64,000 nucleotides of DNA from contig NZ_JARGNB010000006.1 in NCBI RefSeq assembly GCF_030167915.1, positions 248,001-312,000 of the forward strand, read 5' to 3'. Numbering within the stretch: the first letter of the stretch is position 1; each line of letters starts with the position of its first letter. The notes beneath the pieces are model-generated. The model had not been told where the DNA came from. It saw only the letters and a program-made list of their open reading frames with translations, and searched no databases. The stretch is from Aquabacterium humicola. GTDB lineage: Bacteria > Pseudomonadota > Gammaproteobacteria > Burkholderiales > Burkholderiaceae_C. Position numbers and translations under genes: made by a program. Positions 52,417 through 62,157 of this stretch are shown here, piece by piece.

Positions 52417-53840
52417 AGCACGCCATCCGCCACATCCACTTCGTCGGCATCGGCGGCGCCGGCATGAGCGGCATCGCCGAGATCCTGCACAACCTCGGCT
52501 ACACGGTGTCGGGCAGCGACATCGCCGACAGCGCGACCGCGCGCCGGCTGGGCGACCTCGGCATTCGCGTCTTCATCGGCCATGAGGCCGCGCACATCGA
52601 AGGCGCAGGCGCGGTGGTCACGAGCACGGCGGTGAAGGCCGACAACCCCGAGGTGCTCGCCGCGCGCGCGAAGCGCATCCCGGTGGTGCCGCGCGCGGTG
52701 ATGCTGGCCGAGCTGATGCGCATGAAGCAGGGCATCGCGATCGCCGGCACGCACGGCAAGACGACGACGACCTCGCTGGTGACCAGCGTGCTCGCCGCGG
52801 CCGGCGTCGACCCGACCTTCGTGATCGGCGGCAAGCTCAATGCCGCCGGCGCCAACTCGCGCCTCGGCTCGGGCGACTACATCGTCGTCGAGGCGGACGA
52901 GAGCGATGCGTCCTTCCTGAACCTGCTGCCGGTGATGAGCGTCGTGACCAACATCGACGCCGACCACATGGACACCTACGGCCACGACGTCGGCCGGCTC
53001 AAGGCCGCGTTCGTCGACTTCCTGCACCGCATGCCGTTCTACGGCGCGGCCATCATCTGCACCGACGACCCCGGCGTGCAGTCCATCGTGCCGCTGATCG
53101 AGCGGCCGGTGATCGGCTACGGCTTCAACGACGAGGCGCAGGTGCGCGCGGTGAACGTGCAGGCGCTCGAAGGTGGGCAGATGCGCTTCAGCTGCCTGCG
53201 CAGCGAGAACGGTCACGCCGCGATGCCGGCGCTGGACGTCACCTTGAACCTGCCCGGCGAGCACAACGTGCGCAATGCGCTGGCGGCCATCGCGGTGGCC
53301 ACAGAGCTGCAGCTGCCGGACGCGGCGATCGTCCAGGCGCTGGCCGAGTTCAGCGGTGTCGGCCGGCGCTTCCAGCGCTACGGCGACTGGCCGGTCAGCG
53401 CCGAAAACGGCGGCGGCACCTTCACGCTGATCGACGACTATGGCCACCACCCGGTCGAGATGGCCGCGGTGATCGCGGCGGCGCGCGGTGCCTTCCCGGG
53501 CCGCCGCCTCGTGCTGGCCTTCCAGCCGCACCGCTACACCCGCACGCGCGACTGCTTCGAAGACTTCGTCAAGGTGATGGGCAGCGCCGACGCCGTGCTG
53601 CTGACCGAGGTCTATGCCGCAGGCGAAGCGCCGATCGTCGCCGCCGACGGCCGTTCGCTGGCGCGTGCGTTGCGCGTGGCCGGCAAGGTCGACCCGGTGT
53701 TCGTCGACGACGTCGCGCAGCTGCCTGCCGTGATCGTCGAGCAGGCGCGTGGCGGCGACGTGGTGATCGCGATGGGCGCCGGCTCGATCGGCGCGGTGCC
53801 GGGCAAGGTGGTCGAGATGATGCAAGGAGGCACGCCATGA
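52413..53840 (+). CDS. murC: UDP-MurNAc:L-alanine ligase MurC
   Basis: MurC joins L-alanine to UDP-MurNAc, the first amino-acid step. The 475-residue ligase shows [23 protein letters not shown] (N-terminal nucleotide-sugar loop, recognisable as GIGGxGMSG), P-loop [43 protein letters not shown] and [12 protein letters not shown]. All are standard. It sits in four-base overlaps with murG and ddlB, so the run murG-murC-ddlB is translationally coupled. Confidence 0.96.
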   Translation: MKHAIRHIHFVGIGGAGMSGIAEILHNLGYTVSGSDIADSATARRLGDLGIRVFIGHEAAHIEGAGAVVTSTAVKADNPEVLAARAKRIPVVPRAVMLAELMRMKQGIAIAGTHGKTTTTSLVTSVLAAAGVDPTFVIGGKLNAAGANSRLGSGDYIVVEADESDASFLNLLPVMSVVTNIDADHMDTYGHDVGRLKAAFVDFLHRMPFYGAAIICTDDPGVQSIVPLIERPVIGYGFNDEAQVRAVNVQALEGGQMRFSCLRSENGHAAMPALDVTLNLPGEHNVRNALAAIAVATELQLPDAAIVQALAEFSGVGRRFQRYGDWPVSAENGGGTFTLIDDYGHHPVEMAAVIAAARGAFPGRRLVLAFQPHRYTRTRDCFEDFVKVMGSADAVLLTEVYAAGEAPIVAADGRSLARALRVAGKVDPVFVDDVAQLPAVIVEQARGGDVVIAMGAGSIGAVPGKVVEMMQGGTP

Positions 53841-54826
53841 GCGGCTCCATCGATACGAAGGCCCTCGGCAAGACCGCGGTGCTGATGGGCGGCACCAGCG
53901 CCGAGCGCGAGGTGTCCTTGATGTCAGGCTCCGGCGTGCTGCACGCGCTGAAGTCGCAGGGTGTCGACGCCTACGCGTTCGACCCGGCGACACGCGAGCT
54001 CGCCGAGCTGAAGCGCGAAGGTTTCCAGCGCGTGTTCATCGCGCTGCACGGCCGCCATGGCGAGGACGGCTGCGTGCAGGGTGCGCTGGAGCTGCTGGGC
54101 CTGCCCTACACCGGCTCCGGCGTGATGGCCTCGGCGCTGTGCATGGACAAGACCATGACCAAGCGCATCTTCGTCGCCGAGGGTCTGCCGACGCCGCGCT
54201 GGTTGTGGCTGGGCGCGGCCGACCTGGCCCGCGAGCGCATCCGCACGATTCCCGACGAGCTCGGCCTGCCGCTGATCGTCAAGCCGCCGCGCGAGGGTTC
54301 GTCGATCGGCATCACGAAGGTCGAAGGCTATTCGGACATGGCCGAGGCCGTGAAGCTGGCGACGCAGTACGACCCCGACCTGCTCTGCGAGGAGTTCATC
54401 GACGGCGAGGAAGTCACCTGCCCGGTGCTGGGCGCCGGCGACACCGCGCACGCGCTGCCGGTGATCCGCATCGTCGCGCCCGAGGGCAACTACGACTACC
54501 AGCACAAGTACTTCACCGACGACACGCACTACCTCGTGCCCAGCGGCCTGCCCGAGGCCGAGGAGCGCGAGATCCAGCGCCTCGTGGTGCACGCCTACCG
54601 CGCGCTCGGCTGCCGCGGCTGGGGCCGCGCCGACCTGATGATCCGCAAGTCGGACCGCCAGCCCTTCCTGCTCGAGATGAACACCTCGCCGGGCATGACG
54701 GGTCACTCGCTGGTGCCGATGTCCGCCAAGGCCGCCGGCATGAGCTACGAGCAGCTGTGCGTTCATCTGCTGGCCGCCGCCACGCTGGACGGCGCGCGTC
54801 CGGCCACGACGGGAGCCCCAGCCTGA
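53837..54826 (+). CDS. ddlB: D-alanine:D-alanine ligase
   Basis: DdlB makes the D-Ala-D-Ala used by MurF. The 329-residue ATP-grasp enzyme has [14 protein letters not shown] at the N terminus (first D-Ala site), [43 protein letters not shown] (ATP loop), and metal-site residues in [17 protein letters not shown]. The terminal D-Ala-D-Ala specificity type (not D-Ala-D-Lac) is consistent with YTGSGVMAS and the [12 protein letters not shown] loop. AAGGAGG precedes the ATG, which overlaps the murC stop. ftsQ begins one base after the stop. Confidence 0.95.
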   Translation: MSGSIDTKALGKTAVLMGGTSAEREVSLMSGSGVLHALKSQGVDAYAFDPATRELAELKREGFQRVFIALHGRHGEDGCVQGALELLGLPYTGSGVMASALCMDKTMTKRIFVAEGLPTPRWLWLGAADLARERIRTIPDELGLPLIVKPPREGSSIGITKVEGYSDMAEAVKLATQYDPDLLCEEFIDGEEVTCPVLGAGDTAHALPVIRIVAPEGNYDYQHKYFTDDTHYLVPSGLPEAEEREIQRLVVHAYRALGCRGWGRADLMIRKSDRQPFLLEMNTSPGMTGHSLVPMSAKAAGMSYEQLCVHLLAAATLDGARPATTGAPA

Positions 54827-54827
54827 C

Positions 54828-55640
54828 ATGGCCCGCGCCAAAGCCACTGCCGCGATGATGCCGGTGCCGCTGCCGCCCGACGTGCGGCTGATGCAGTCGG
54901 CCGCCCAGGCGCTCGCCGTGCTGGCGGGCATCGCCATCGGTGCCGCGCTGGTGATGTGGATCGTGCGCCTGCCGGTGTTCGCGCTGCGCAGCATCTCGGT
55001 CGAAGGCGAGGTCGCGCGCAACAGCGCCAGCACGATCCGCGCGAACGCGGCGCCCAAGCTCGCCGGCAACTTCTTCACGATGGACCTGCAGCGCGCGCGC
55101 GCTGCCTTCGAGGCCGTGCCCTGGGTGCGCCATGCGGTGGTGCGCCGCATCTGGCCGAACCGGCTCGCGGTGACCCTGGAAGAGCACCGTGCCGCGGCGC
55201 TGTGGAGCGCCGACGACGGCAATCACAAGCTCGTCAACAACCACGGCGAAGTCTTCGAGGCCAACCTGGGCGACGTCGAGGACGACGCGCTGCCGCGCTT
55301 CGCCGGCCCCGAGGGCAGCGCGCCGCAGATGCTGGCGCTGTACCGCCGCCTGCAGCCGGCGCTGCAGCCGCTGGACGAGGGCGACGTCGAGCGCCTGGCG
55401 CTGTCGGGCCGCGGCTCGTGGCGCGCCGAGCTCGACAGCGGCGCCGCGATCGAGCTCGGCCGCGGCAGCGACGACGAGGTCCTCGCGCGTGCCGAACGTT
55501 TCGTGCGCACGCTGCGCCAGGTCACCGATCACTACCAGCGCCCCTTGCAGTACGCCGACCTGCGGCACCCGGACGGTTATGCCGTGCGACTGAAAGGCGT
55601 CACCACCGTGCTGCCGAAAGAACCGGCCCGAAAGCGATAA
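54828..55640 (+). CDS. ftsQ: Cell division protein FtsQ
   Basis: FtsQ is a bitopic divisome protein that binds FtsB and FtsL. The 270-residue product has one transmembrane helix (AAQALAVLAGIAIGAALVMWIV, about 25-46) and a periplasmic POTRA domain (FALRSISVEGEVARNSASTI onward). The FtsQ beta domain has PWVRHAVVRRIWPNRLAVTLEEH and the LVNNHGEVFEAN segment. It lies between ddlB and ftsA with gaps of one and 12 bases. Confidence 0.94.
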   Translation: MARAKATAAMMPVPLPPDVRLMQSAAQALAVLAGIAIGAALVMWIVRLPVFALRSISVEGEVARNSASTIRANAAPKLAGNFFTMDLQRARAAFEAVPWVRHAVVRRIWPNRLAVTLEEHRAAALWSADDGNHKLVNNHGEVFEANLGDVEDDALPRFAGPEGSAPQMLALYRRLQPALQPLDEGDVERLALSGRGSWRAELDSGAAIELGRGSDDEVLARAERFVRTLRQVTDHYQRPLQYADLRHPDGYAVRLKGVTTVLPKEPARKR

Positions 55641-55652
55641 CACAGCATCACC

Positions 55653-56885
55653 ATGGCCAAGGAATACAAGGATCTCGTCGTCGGGCTGGACATCGGCACC
55701 GCCAAGGTGATGGTCGTCGCCGCGGAGGTGATGCCGGGCGGCGAGCTGCGCCTGGCAGGCCTGGGCGTCGCGCCGACGCATGGCCTGAAGCGCGGCGTCG
55801 TCGTCAACATCGACGCCACGGTGCAGAGCATCCAGCAGGCGCTGAAGGAGGCCGAGATGATGGCGGCCTGCAAGATCGAGCGCGTCTACACCGGCATCAC
55901 CGGCAGCCACATCCGTGGCCAGAACTCCACCGGCATGGTGATCGTGCGCGACAACCGCGAGGTGTCGACGACGGACGTCAACCGCGTCGTCGAGACCGCC
56001 AAGGCCATCAACATTCCGAACGACCAGCGGCTGCTGCTCGTCGAGCCCCAGGAGTTCATCATCGATGGGCACGAGGTGAAGGAGCCGATCGGCATGAGCG
56101 GCAGCCGGCTCGAAGTCAAGGTGCACATCGTGACCGGGGCCCAGAGCGCCGCCGAGAACATCCTCAAGTGCGTGCGCCGCTGCGGCCTCGAAGTCGAACG
56201 GCTGGTGCTGAACCCCAGCGCCAGCGCGGCCGCGGTGCTGACCGAGGACGAGAAGGACCTCGGCGTCGCCGTCGTCGACATCGGCGCCGGCACCACCGAC
56301 GTCTCGATCTACACCGACGGCTCGGTGCGCCACACGGCGGTGATCCCGATCGCCGGGGACCTCATCACCAGCGACATCGCGATGGCGCTGCGCACGCCGA
56401 CCAAGGACGCCGAGGAGATCAAGGTCGAGTACGGCGTCGCGAAGCAGCTGCTCGCCGACCCGAGCGAGAACCTGGAAGTGCCGGGCCTCGGCGACCGCGC
56501 GCCGCGCATGTTGAGCCGCCAGGCGCTGTCGGGCGTGATCGAGCCGCGCGTCGAGGAGATCTATTCGCTGGTGCACCAGGTGATCCGCGAGTCCGGCTAC
56601 GAGGAGCTCCTGTCCTCCGGCATCGTGATCACCGGCGGTTCGGCGGTGATGCCGGGCATGGTCGAGCTCGGCGAGGACATCTTCCTGAAGCCCGTTCGCA
56701 AGGGTCTGCCGACCTACAACGGGCCGTTGTTCGACATGGTGGCCAACCCGCGGTCGGCCACGGTGATGGGCTTGCTGGAGGAAGCCCGCATGGCGCGCGC
56801 AAGAGGCATCAAGGCTGCGGCCCAGGCGGGTTCGGTGCAGACCTTCTTCGGCCGCGCGAAGGACTGGTTCTTGGGAAATTTCTAA
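55653..56885 (+). CDS. ftsA: Cell division protein FtsA
   Basis: FtsA is the actin-like ATPase that anchors the Z ring to the membrane. The 410-residue protein has the ASKHA loops VGLDIGTAKVMVVAAE (about 9-24) and VVDIGAGTTDVSIYTDGS, the FtsA-specific 1C domain (PTHGLKRGVVVNIDATVQSIQ), IVITGGSAVMPGMVELGE, and a C-terminal amphipathic helix (VQTFFGRAKDWFLGNF) for membrane attachment. It is followed by an 84-base leader before ftsZ. Confidence 0.96.
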   Translation: MAKEYKDLVVGLDIGTAKVMVVAAEVMPGGELRLAGLGVAPTHGLKRGVVVNIDATVQSIQQALKEAEMMAACKIERVYTGITGSHIRGQNSTGMVIVRDNREVSTTDVNRVVETAKAINIPNDQRLLLVEPQEFIIDGHEVKEPIGMSGSRLEVKVHIVTGAQSAAENILKCVRRCGLEVERLVLNPSASAAAVLTEDEKDLGVAVVDIGAGTTDVSIYTDGSVRHTAVIPIAGDLITSDIAMALRTPTKDAEEIKVEYGVAKQLLADPSENLEVPGLGDRAPRMLSRQALSGVIEPRVEEIYSLVHQVIRESGYEELLSSGIVITGGSAVMPGMVELGEDIFLKPVRKGLPTYNGPLFDMVANPRSATVMGLLEEARMARARGIKAAAQAGSVQTFFGRAKDWFLGNF

Positions 56886-56957
56886 CAGGGATGGTCAACG
56901 TCCCGTGCTCTTTGAACGTCACTACGTTTTACCCATTGGCAACTGCTTGCGAAGACT

Positions 56958-56964
56958 AGGAGGT
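56958..56964 (+). promoter_or_regulatory. Strong ftsZ ribosome-binding site
   Basis: AGGAGGT, a full anti-Shine-Dalgarno match, lies five bases before the ftsZ ATG at 56970. It is the strongest ribosome site in the cluster and fits the high level of FtsZ needed. The 84-base ftsA-ftsZ gap around it is relatively A+T-rich and may hold an ftsZ promoter, but no clear -35/-10 pair was found. Confidence 0.7.
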
Positions 56965-56969
56965 TCCAC

Positions 56970-58190
56970 ATGCCTATCGAGATGATCGAAGAATTCGACC
57001 AGGGCACCCGCATCAAGGTGGTCGGCGTCGGCGGCGGCGGCGGCAATGCCGTCGAGCACATGATCACGCAGGGGGTGCAGGGCGTCGAATTCGTCTGCGC
57101 GAACACCGACGCGCAGGCGCTCAACCGCTCGAGCGCGCACACGCTGATCCAGCTCGGCGACAACGGCCTCGGCGCCGGCGGCAAGCCCGAGAAGGGCAAG
57201 GCGGCGGCCGAAGAAGCCGAGGGCCGCGTGCGCCAGTCGCTCGAAGGCGCGCACATGGTCTTCATCACCGCCGGCATGGGCGGCGGCACCGGCACGGGCG
57301 CGGCACCGATCATCGCGCGTGTCGCGAAGGAGATGGGCATCCTGACGGTCGGCGTCGTGACCAAGCCCTTCGAGTTCGAAGGCGGCCGCCGCATGAAGCA
57401 GGCCGACGTCGGCACCACCGAGCTCGAGGCGAACGTCGACAGCCTGATCGTCGTGCTGAACGAGAAGCTGCTCGAGGTGCTGGGCGACGACGTCACGCAG
57501 GACCAGGCCTTCGCGCATGCCAACGACGTGCTGAAGAACGCCGTCGGCGGCATCAGCGACATCATCCACATGCACGGCCTCGTCAACGTCGACTTCGAGG
57601 ACGTGAAGACGGTGATGAGCGAGCCCGGCAAGGCGATGATGGGCACGGCGATCGCCGGTGGCCCGGACCGCGCCAACAAGGCGGCCGAGCTGGCGGTGGC
57701 CTGCCCGCTGCTCGAAGGCATCGACCTGTCGGGCGCGCGCGGCGTGCTGGTGCTGATCGCGGCGAACAAGAACAACTTCAAGTTGAACGAGAGCAAGGCC
57801 GCGATGAACACGATCCGCCGCTACGCCGCGGAGGATGCGCACATCATCTACGGCGCCGCCTACGACGAGACGCTGGGCGACCAGCTGCGCGTCACGGTGA
57901 TCGCCACCGGCCTGTCGCGCTCCAACAGCAAGCCGCAGGCCGCGCCGCTGACGGTGGTGCAGCCGACCGCCGCGCATGCGCTGCGCACCGGCACCGACAA
58001 CCTGCCGATCCTCAACAACGTCGCGCAGCCCGGGCCCGCCCAGGCGCAGGCGCACGACTACTCGGGCCTGTCGACGCCCAGCGTGTGGCGTTCGGCGCGC
58101 ACGCAGGCGGCGGCCAAGGTCGAGGCGCTGAGCTCGAACGGCATGGACGAGATCGAGATCCCGGCGTTCCTGCGCAAGCAGGCCGACTGA
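56970..58190 (+). CDS. ftsZ: Cell division GTPase FtsZ
   Basis: FtsZ is the tubulin homologue that forms the division ring. The 406-residue protein has an N-terminal VVGVGGGGGNAVEHMI, the tubulin signature GGGTGTGAAP, NVDFEDVKTVM (T7 loop region) and the GTPase core to about residue 315. A variable linker follows, then the conserved C-terminal peptide EIPAFLRKQAD that binds FtsA and ZipA-type partners. All key elements are intact. It is the last gene of the cluster. Confidence 0.97.
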   Translation: MPIEMIEEFDQGTRIKVVGVGGGGGNAVEHMITQGVQGVEFVCANTDAQALNRSSAHTLIQLGDNGLGAGGKPEKGKAAAEEAEGRVRQSLEGAHMVFITAGMGGGTGTGAAPIIARVAKEMGILTVGVVTKPFEFEGGRRMKQADVGTTELEANVDSLIVVLNEKLLEVLGDDVTQDQAFAHANDVLKNAVGGISDIIHMHGLVNVDFEDVKTVMSEPGKAMMGTAIAGGPDRANKAAELAVACPLLEGIDLSGARGVLVLIAANKNNFKLNESKAAMNTIRRYAAEDAHIIYGAAYDETLGDQLRVTVIATGLSRSNSKPQAAPLTVVQPTAAHALRTGTDNLPILNNVAQPGPAQAQAHDYSGLSTPSVWRSARTQAAAKVEALSSNGMDEIEIPAFLRKQAD

Positions 58191-58195
58191 TTTGG

Positions 58196-58290
58196 ACCAC
58201 CCCCGAAGCGCCTCCGGCGAGGCCCCCTCGGCCTCCGGCCTCTCCCCCTCAAGGGGGCCACCCCAGCGGACCGGCAGAGCCGGCTCCGCG
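58196..58290. repeat. GC palindrome element after ftsZ
   Basis: The region after ftsZ contains GGCCCCCT (58221-58228) pairing with AGGGGGCC (58252-58259) and nested GGCCTCCGGCC, then more GC inverted repeats (CGGCAGAGCCGG). It ends the AAGGGGGCCACC motif seen also before ftsW. It could end dcw transcription by forming a hairpin, although there is no T tract. No gene is present between 58191 and 58337. Confidence 0.55.
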
Positions 58291-58337
58291 GCGTGTGCTT
58301 GGCCTGAGCGGCACTTCGGTCGTGGGGGGGACCGACC

Positions 58338-58577
58338 ATGACAACCTCGACAGACCCGTCGTGTCGCTTCGAGCTGCGCTTCGTCGCAACCCAGGCGGAC
58401 GGCCATGACTTCGCCTTCCCGTGCGACCAGCACGGCCGCGTCGACCTCGACGCGCTGCCCGAGCGCGAGCGCACCGAATACTTCTTCGCGCGCGCGCTGA
58501 TCGGCCGCGATGTCGCGCGCCCCGTGGTGGTGGCGCTGCAGGAGACGCCGGTGGAGATCGTCAAGCGCGCTGCCTGA
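58338..58577 (+). CDS. Small hypothetical protein
   Basis: The 79-residue product is mainly charged and soluble (FELRFVATQADGHDFAFPCDQHGRVDLDALPERERT...). It has no signal peptide or membrane helix, one cysteine and a short helical C terminus. I do not recognise a family. Support for coding comes from an uninterrupted frame with balanced composition and a beta-then-helix pattern. Upstream there is a G run (GTGGGGGGGACCGACC) that may serve as ribosome site. It lies after the ftsZ repeat and 86 bases before the serine hydrolase gene. Confidence 0.6.
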   Translation: MTTSTDPSCRFELRFVATQADGHDFAFPCDQHGRVDLDALPERERTEYFFARALIGRDVARPVVVALQETPVEIVKRAA

Positions 58578-58663
58578 AGCACACGCCGCTCGAGCCGGGC
58601 ACGCGCCACGCCTGACGCGCTACCCTCTCGCTTCGAACGACCTGTGTCGTCGGAGGAGACGGG

Positions 58664-59899
58664 ATGAAGCTGAAGAAGGTCCTGGTTGGCCTGCTGGCCA
58701 TCGTGGCGGTGGCCGCCACCGCGGGTTGGTTCAGCCTGCACAAGGATGCACGCGCGGTGGTGGCGACGATGCCGACCAACCGCGACCTGCTGTTCTGGAG
58801 CCAGCCGCAGCGCGATGCCGCGTTCCGCGCGCTCGATCGCCTGCCGCTGCTGGCGAAGGTGCGCGACATCCCGGCCGGGAGCACGCCGCTGCCGCTGCCG
58901 CCGGGCCCGCCGCTGAAGCTGCCGCTCGACGTCGATGCCTACATGGCCGGCCAGCGCAGCGCCGCGCTGCTGGTGCTGCACGACGGCCGATTGCGGCTCG
59001 AGCGCTACGGGCTCGGCTTCGATGCCAGCGGCCGCTGGACCAGCTTCTCGGTGGCCAAGTCGATGACCTCGACTCTCGTCGGCGCGGCGCTGCGCGACGG
59101 CCACATCCGCAGCATGGACGACAAGGTCAGCGACTACATCCCGGCGATGAAGGGCTCGGCCTACGACGCGGTCAGCATCCGCCAGCTGCTGACGATGACC
59201 TCCGGCGTGCAGTGGAACGAGGACTACGCCGACCCGAAGTCGGACGTTGCGCTGTTCAACAAGCACGAGCCCGAGCCCGGCGTCGACGCGCTGGTGAGCT
59301 ACCTGCGCCGGCTGCCGCGCGCCGCACCACCCGGCGAGCGCTGGCTCTACAGCACCGGCGAGACCAACCTCGTCGGCATCCTGGTGAGCCAGGCGACGAA
59401 GCGGCCGCTGGCGGACTACCTGTCCGAGAAGGTCTGGAAGCCGGCCGGCATGGAACAGCAGGCCACCTGGATCCTGAACAAGACCGGCCAGGAGATCAGC
59501 GGCTGCTGCGTGCAGGCCGCGGCCAGGGATTTCGTGCGTTATGGCCAGTTCATCCTGAACGGCGCCCGCGTGAACGGACAGGCCATCGTGCCCGACGGCT
59601 GGCTCGCCGAGGCGACCAGCGAACGCACCGGCATCGGCCAGCCCGGCCGCGGCTACGGCTACCAGTGGTGGACCTACGCCGATGGCACCTTCGCCGCGCG
59701 CGGCATCTTCGGCCAGGGCCTGTTCATCGATCCGAAGCGCAAGCTGGTGATCGCGTCGAACGCCAACTGGGCCGGCGGCGCGCGCGATCGCACGGCCAGT
59801 GCCGCGCGCGAGGACTTCTACCGCGCGGTGCAGCGGGCGGTCGATGAGGAAACGGGCGGCGGTGTGGCGACCGGTGCGGCCGCCAGTGCAGCGAAGTAA
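58664..59899 (+). CDS. Class C beta-lactamase-family serine hydrolase
   Basis: The 411-residue protein has an N-terminal hydrophobic helix (VLVGLLAIVAVAATAGWF, about 6-23), either signal or anchor, and a beta-lactamase/penicillin-binding fold. The nucleophile motif is S129-V-A-K132 (FSVAKSMTSTLVG). The second motif is YSTGETN (Tyr near 227, Y-x-N-like). The third region is near GIFGQGLFIDP. LLTMTSGVQWNEDY is the standard segment of esterase EstB/6-aminohexanoate hydrolase types. Most relatives hydrolyse esters or amides, not beta-lactams. Resistance should not be assumed. It stands alone. The Ala-rich C terminus is disordered-looking. Confidence 0.86.
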   Translation: MKLKKVLVGLLAIVAVAATAGWFSLHKDARAVVATMPTNRDLLFWSQPQRDAAFRALDRLPLLAKVRDIPAGSTPLPLPPGPPLKLPLDVDAYMAGQRSAALLVLHDGRLRLERYGLGFDASGRWTSFSVAKSMTSTLVGAALRDGHIRSMDDKVSDYIPAMKGSAYDAVSIRQLLTMTSGVQWNEDYADPKSDVALFNKHEPEPGVDALVSYLRRLPRAAPPGERWLYSTGETNLVGILVSQATKRPLADYLSEKVWKPAGMEQQATWILNKTGQEISGCCVQAAARDFVRYGQFILNGARVNGQAIVPDGWLAEATSERTGIGQPGRGYGYQWWTYADGTFAARGIFGQGLFIDPKRKLVIASNANWAGGARDRTASAAREDFYRAVQRAVDEETGGGVATGAAASAAK

Positions 59900-60023
59900 G
59901 CCCGAGCATCGCGCCGAACGCCTTCCACTTTTTGCACATTTCACTTGTGGGCGGCCTCGCCCGGGGGGATAGTGCGCCTCCCCGGCTCGCACGCGTCGAG
60001 CTGCCCACGCGAGGAGATGTCCC

Positions 60024-62108
60024 ATGGCGATCGAACAGGTCGAGGTTCTCGAACCGCATGCCCGCCACATCGGCAGCGCGATGCTGGTGATCACCGCCGA
60101 CGGCAGCTGGGCCGTCGGCACGACGATGGGCAATGCCGTCAAGGTCTCGTTGGGCGACACGACGTCAATCACCGACGAGACGTTCGCGTTCTCTGCCGTC
60201 GCGGTCGAGAAGGACGGCGCCGGCTACCGCCTGTTCGTGCGCAGCGACGCCGACGAAGACATGATCGTGCAGGTCGCCCTCGACGCGCAGGGCCGCGCCG
60301 ACGCGGCATCGCTGGCGGTGCTGCAGGGTGCGTCGCTGTACGCGGCGGAAGAGCAGTACAAGCTCGACCTCAACGACAGCGGCGGCTTCGGCCAGGGCGA
60401 CGTGCTGCTGCAAGGCGGCGCGGTGAACCTCTACGTCAACGAGCTGGGGCATTACCGCGTCGGCGACGGCAGCGGCAGCGCGACCACGCTGACGGTCGGT
60501 GGCGTCCCGCTCGACGACCAGTTGCTGGCGGCCGGCACCGAGATCGTCGAGGTGGTGGCGCAGGCCGGCGGCGGCTGGCGGCTGTTCACCGAGGATGCGA
60601 CCGGCACGGTGTTCGAGGCCATCGTCGCGGCCAGCGGGGCGGTCGGCGCCGGCAGCGCGGTCACCGGTGCCGCGCTCGATGCGCTGGAGCAGCAACTGGG
60701 CGTCGACATCGACGGCGACAACGACCTGCCGGCGCCCGCCGGCTGGACCAGCATCATCCAGACGCCGTCGCTGCGCACGGCGATCGAGCAGGCGCTGAGC
60801 TCGGCGCCGGGCCAGGCCGCGGCGCTGGCGCCGGACGGCGCGGGCCCGGTGTCCGTCCCGCTCGCCGATGCGCCGAACACGATGACGCATGCCGAGCTGG
60901 TGAACATGCTGCGCGGCATCGTCAGCGCGCACCGCGCCAACAACAATGTGCCGATCACCGCGCAGGAAGTGGCCGACCTGCAGGCACTGGCCGCGCGTGG
61001 CACTGCGGCTTTCGCCGGCAACGGGGCGGCGGCCGAATACCTGTCGTATGTCTTCTCGCGCCTCGTCGAGGGCTCCGAGGCCAACCGCTTCTACAACGGC
61101 GGCAGCGCGCAGCGCAGCGAGCTCGGCAGCCTGGCCGCAGGCTCGTCGGTCGACCAGTTCGAGAAGCTGATCGACAAGTGGCTGCTCGGTGGCGACATGC
61201 CGGGCGCCACCACCGCCGGCGACTCGGCCACCGGCGCGGCGAAGGCGGTGGTCGCGACCTATGCGAAGTCCAGCGGCGCGCTGTTCGTCGACGGCATCGC
61301 GCTGTCCGACGTCAACCAGGGCACGGCGGGTGACTGCTACCTGATCGCGGCGATCGGCGGCCTCGCGGCCACCAAGCCGACGGCGCTGGAGACGCTGTTC
61401 GTCGAGAACGGCACCGTCGGCGGCTCGCGCAGCTGGGGCGTGCGCCTGTTCGATGCGCAGGGCAACGCGCACTGGGTGACGGTCAACGACATGCTGCCGG
61501 TCCCCGAGGCCGGTGCGTCGACGGTGGCCTATGCCGGATCGGCGAACAAGGACCTCAACGGCGAGATCTGGGTGCCGCTGCTGGAGAAAGCCTACGCCCA
61601 GGCCAACACGCTGGGCATCCTGCCGCGCGCCGAGAGCCGCGGCCAGAACACCTACGCGGCCATCGAGGGCGGGCAGGGTGATCCGCTGGGCGCGCTGGTG
61701 AAGAGCCGCGTGCTCGCCACCGCCGACCCCGGCAGCAGCTACGGCGACAACGGCTACATCACGGCCTTCCCGATGGACCGCACCGATCCCGCGGTGCGCG
61801 CGCAGCTCGAGGCCATCCTCGCGTCGGTGCTGAACGCCGGCAAGGTGGTCTGGCTCGGCGTGACGACGAGCTTCAAGGACGGCTTCGAGAACCAGCTGCT
61901 GGTCGGCAGCCATGCCCACTTCATCATCGACGCGAACCCGAACGACCCGAACAACACCGACGTGCTGGTCTACAACCCCTGGGGCCTGTCGGCGTTGCCG
62001 ACGCCCCCCGGGCCGGCACCCGGCAACTTCGTCAGCCCGGCGACGATGACGATCGCGCAGCTGGTGGGCATCGCGGGCCTGGACTTCATGGCGCTGGAAG
62101 GGGGCTGA
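60024..62108 (+). CDS. Calpain-family (C2) cysteine protease with N-terminal accessory regions
   Basis: The last ~285 of 694 residues form a calpain-like catalytic domain. Q432 and C438 lie in NQGTAGDCYLIAAIGGLA, followed by VTVNDMLPV, GEIWVPLLEKAYAQ, and the histidine region GSHAHFIID (probable H630). The asparagine is N651 in VYNPWG. All three catalytic residues are present. The N-terminal ~250 residues contain beta-rich repeats with GGGWRLFTED/AGYRLFVRSD and Ca-binding-looking DLNDSGGFGQGD (115-126) and DIDGDNDLP (228-236). Residues ~285-400 are helical. No signal peptide or RTX tail is evident. Bacterial calpains are uncommon and mostly uncharacterised. GAGGAGA precedes the ATG. Location and substrate are unknown. 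Confidence 0.85.
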   Translation: MAIEQVEVLEPHARHIGSAMLVITADGSWAVGTTMGNAVKVSLGDTTSITDETFAFSAVAVEKDGAGYRLFVRSDADEDMIVQVALDAQGRADAASLAVLQGASLYAAEEQYKLDLNDSGGFGQGDVLLQGGAVNLYVNELGHYRVGDGSGSATTLTVGGVPLDDQLLAAGTEIVEVVAQAGGGWRLFTEDATGTVFEAIVAASGAVGAGSAVTGAALDALEQQLGVDIDGDNDLPAPAGWTSIIQTPSLRTAIEQALSSAPGQAAALAPDGAGPVSVPLADAPNTMTHAELVNMLRGIVSAHRANNNVPITAQEVADLQALAARGTAAFAGNGAAAEYLSYVFSRLVEGSEANRFYNGGSAQRSELGSLAAGSSVDQFEKLIDKWLLGGDMPGATTAGDSATGAAKAVVATYAKSSGALFVDGIALSDVNQGTAGDCYLIAAIGGLAATKPTALETLFVENGTVGGSRSWGVRLFDAQGNAHWVTVNDMLPVPEAGASTVAYAGSANKDLNGEIWVPLLEKAYAQANTLGILPRAESRGQNTYAAIEGGQGDPLGALVKSRVLATADPGSSYGDNGYITAFPMDRTDPAVRAQLEAILASVLNAGKVVWLGVTTSFKDGFENQLLVGSHAHFIIDANPNDPNNTDVLVYNPWGLSALPTPPGPAPGNFVSPATMTIAQLVGIAGLDFMALEGG

Positions 62109-62157
62109 AGCCGCGGCACGACAGGCCCGCCCGGACAGGGGTCGGGCGCCGCGGGGC

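Noticed and set aside
58664-59899. Beta-lactam resistance gene
   Set aside because: SxxK and YSx motifs show only the serine beta-lactamase fold; the segment pattern is that of esterase/amide hydrolases, so resistance cannot be claimed.
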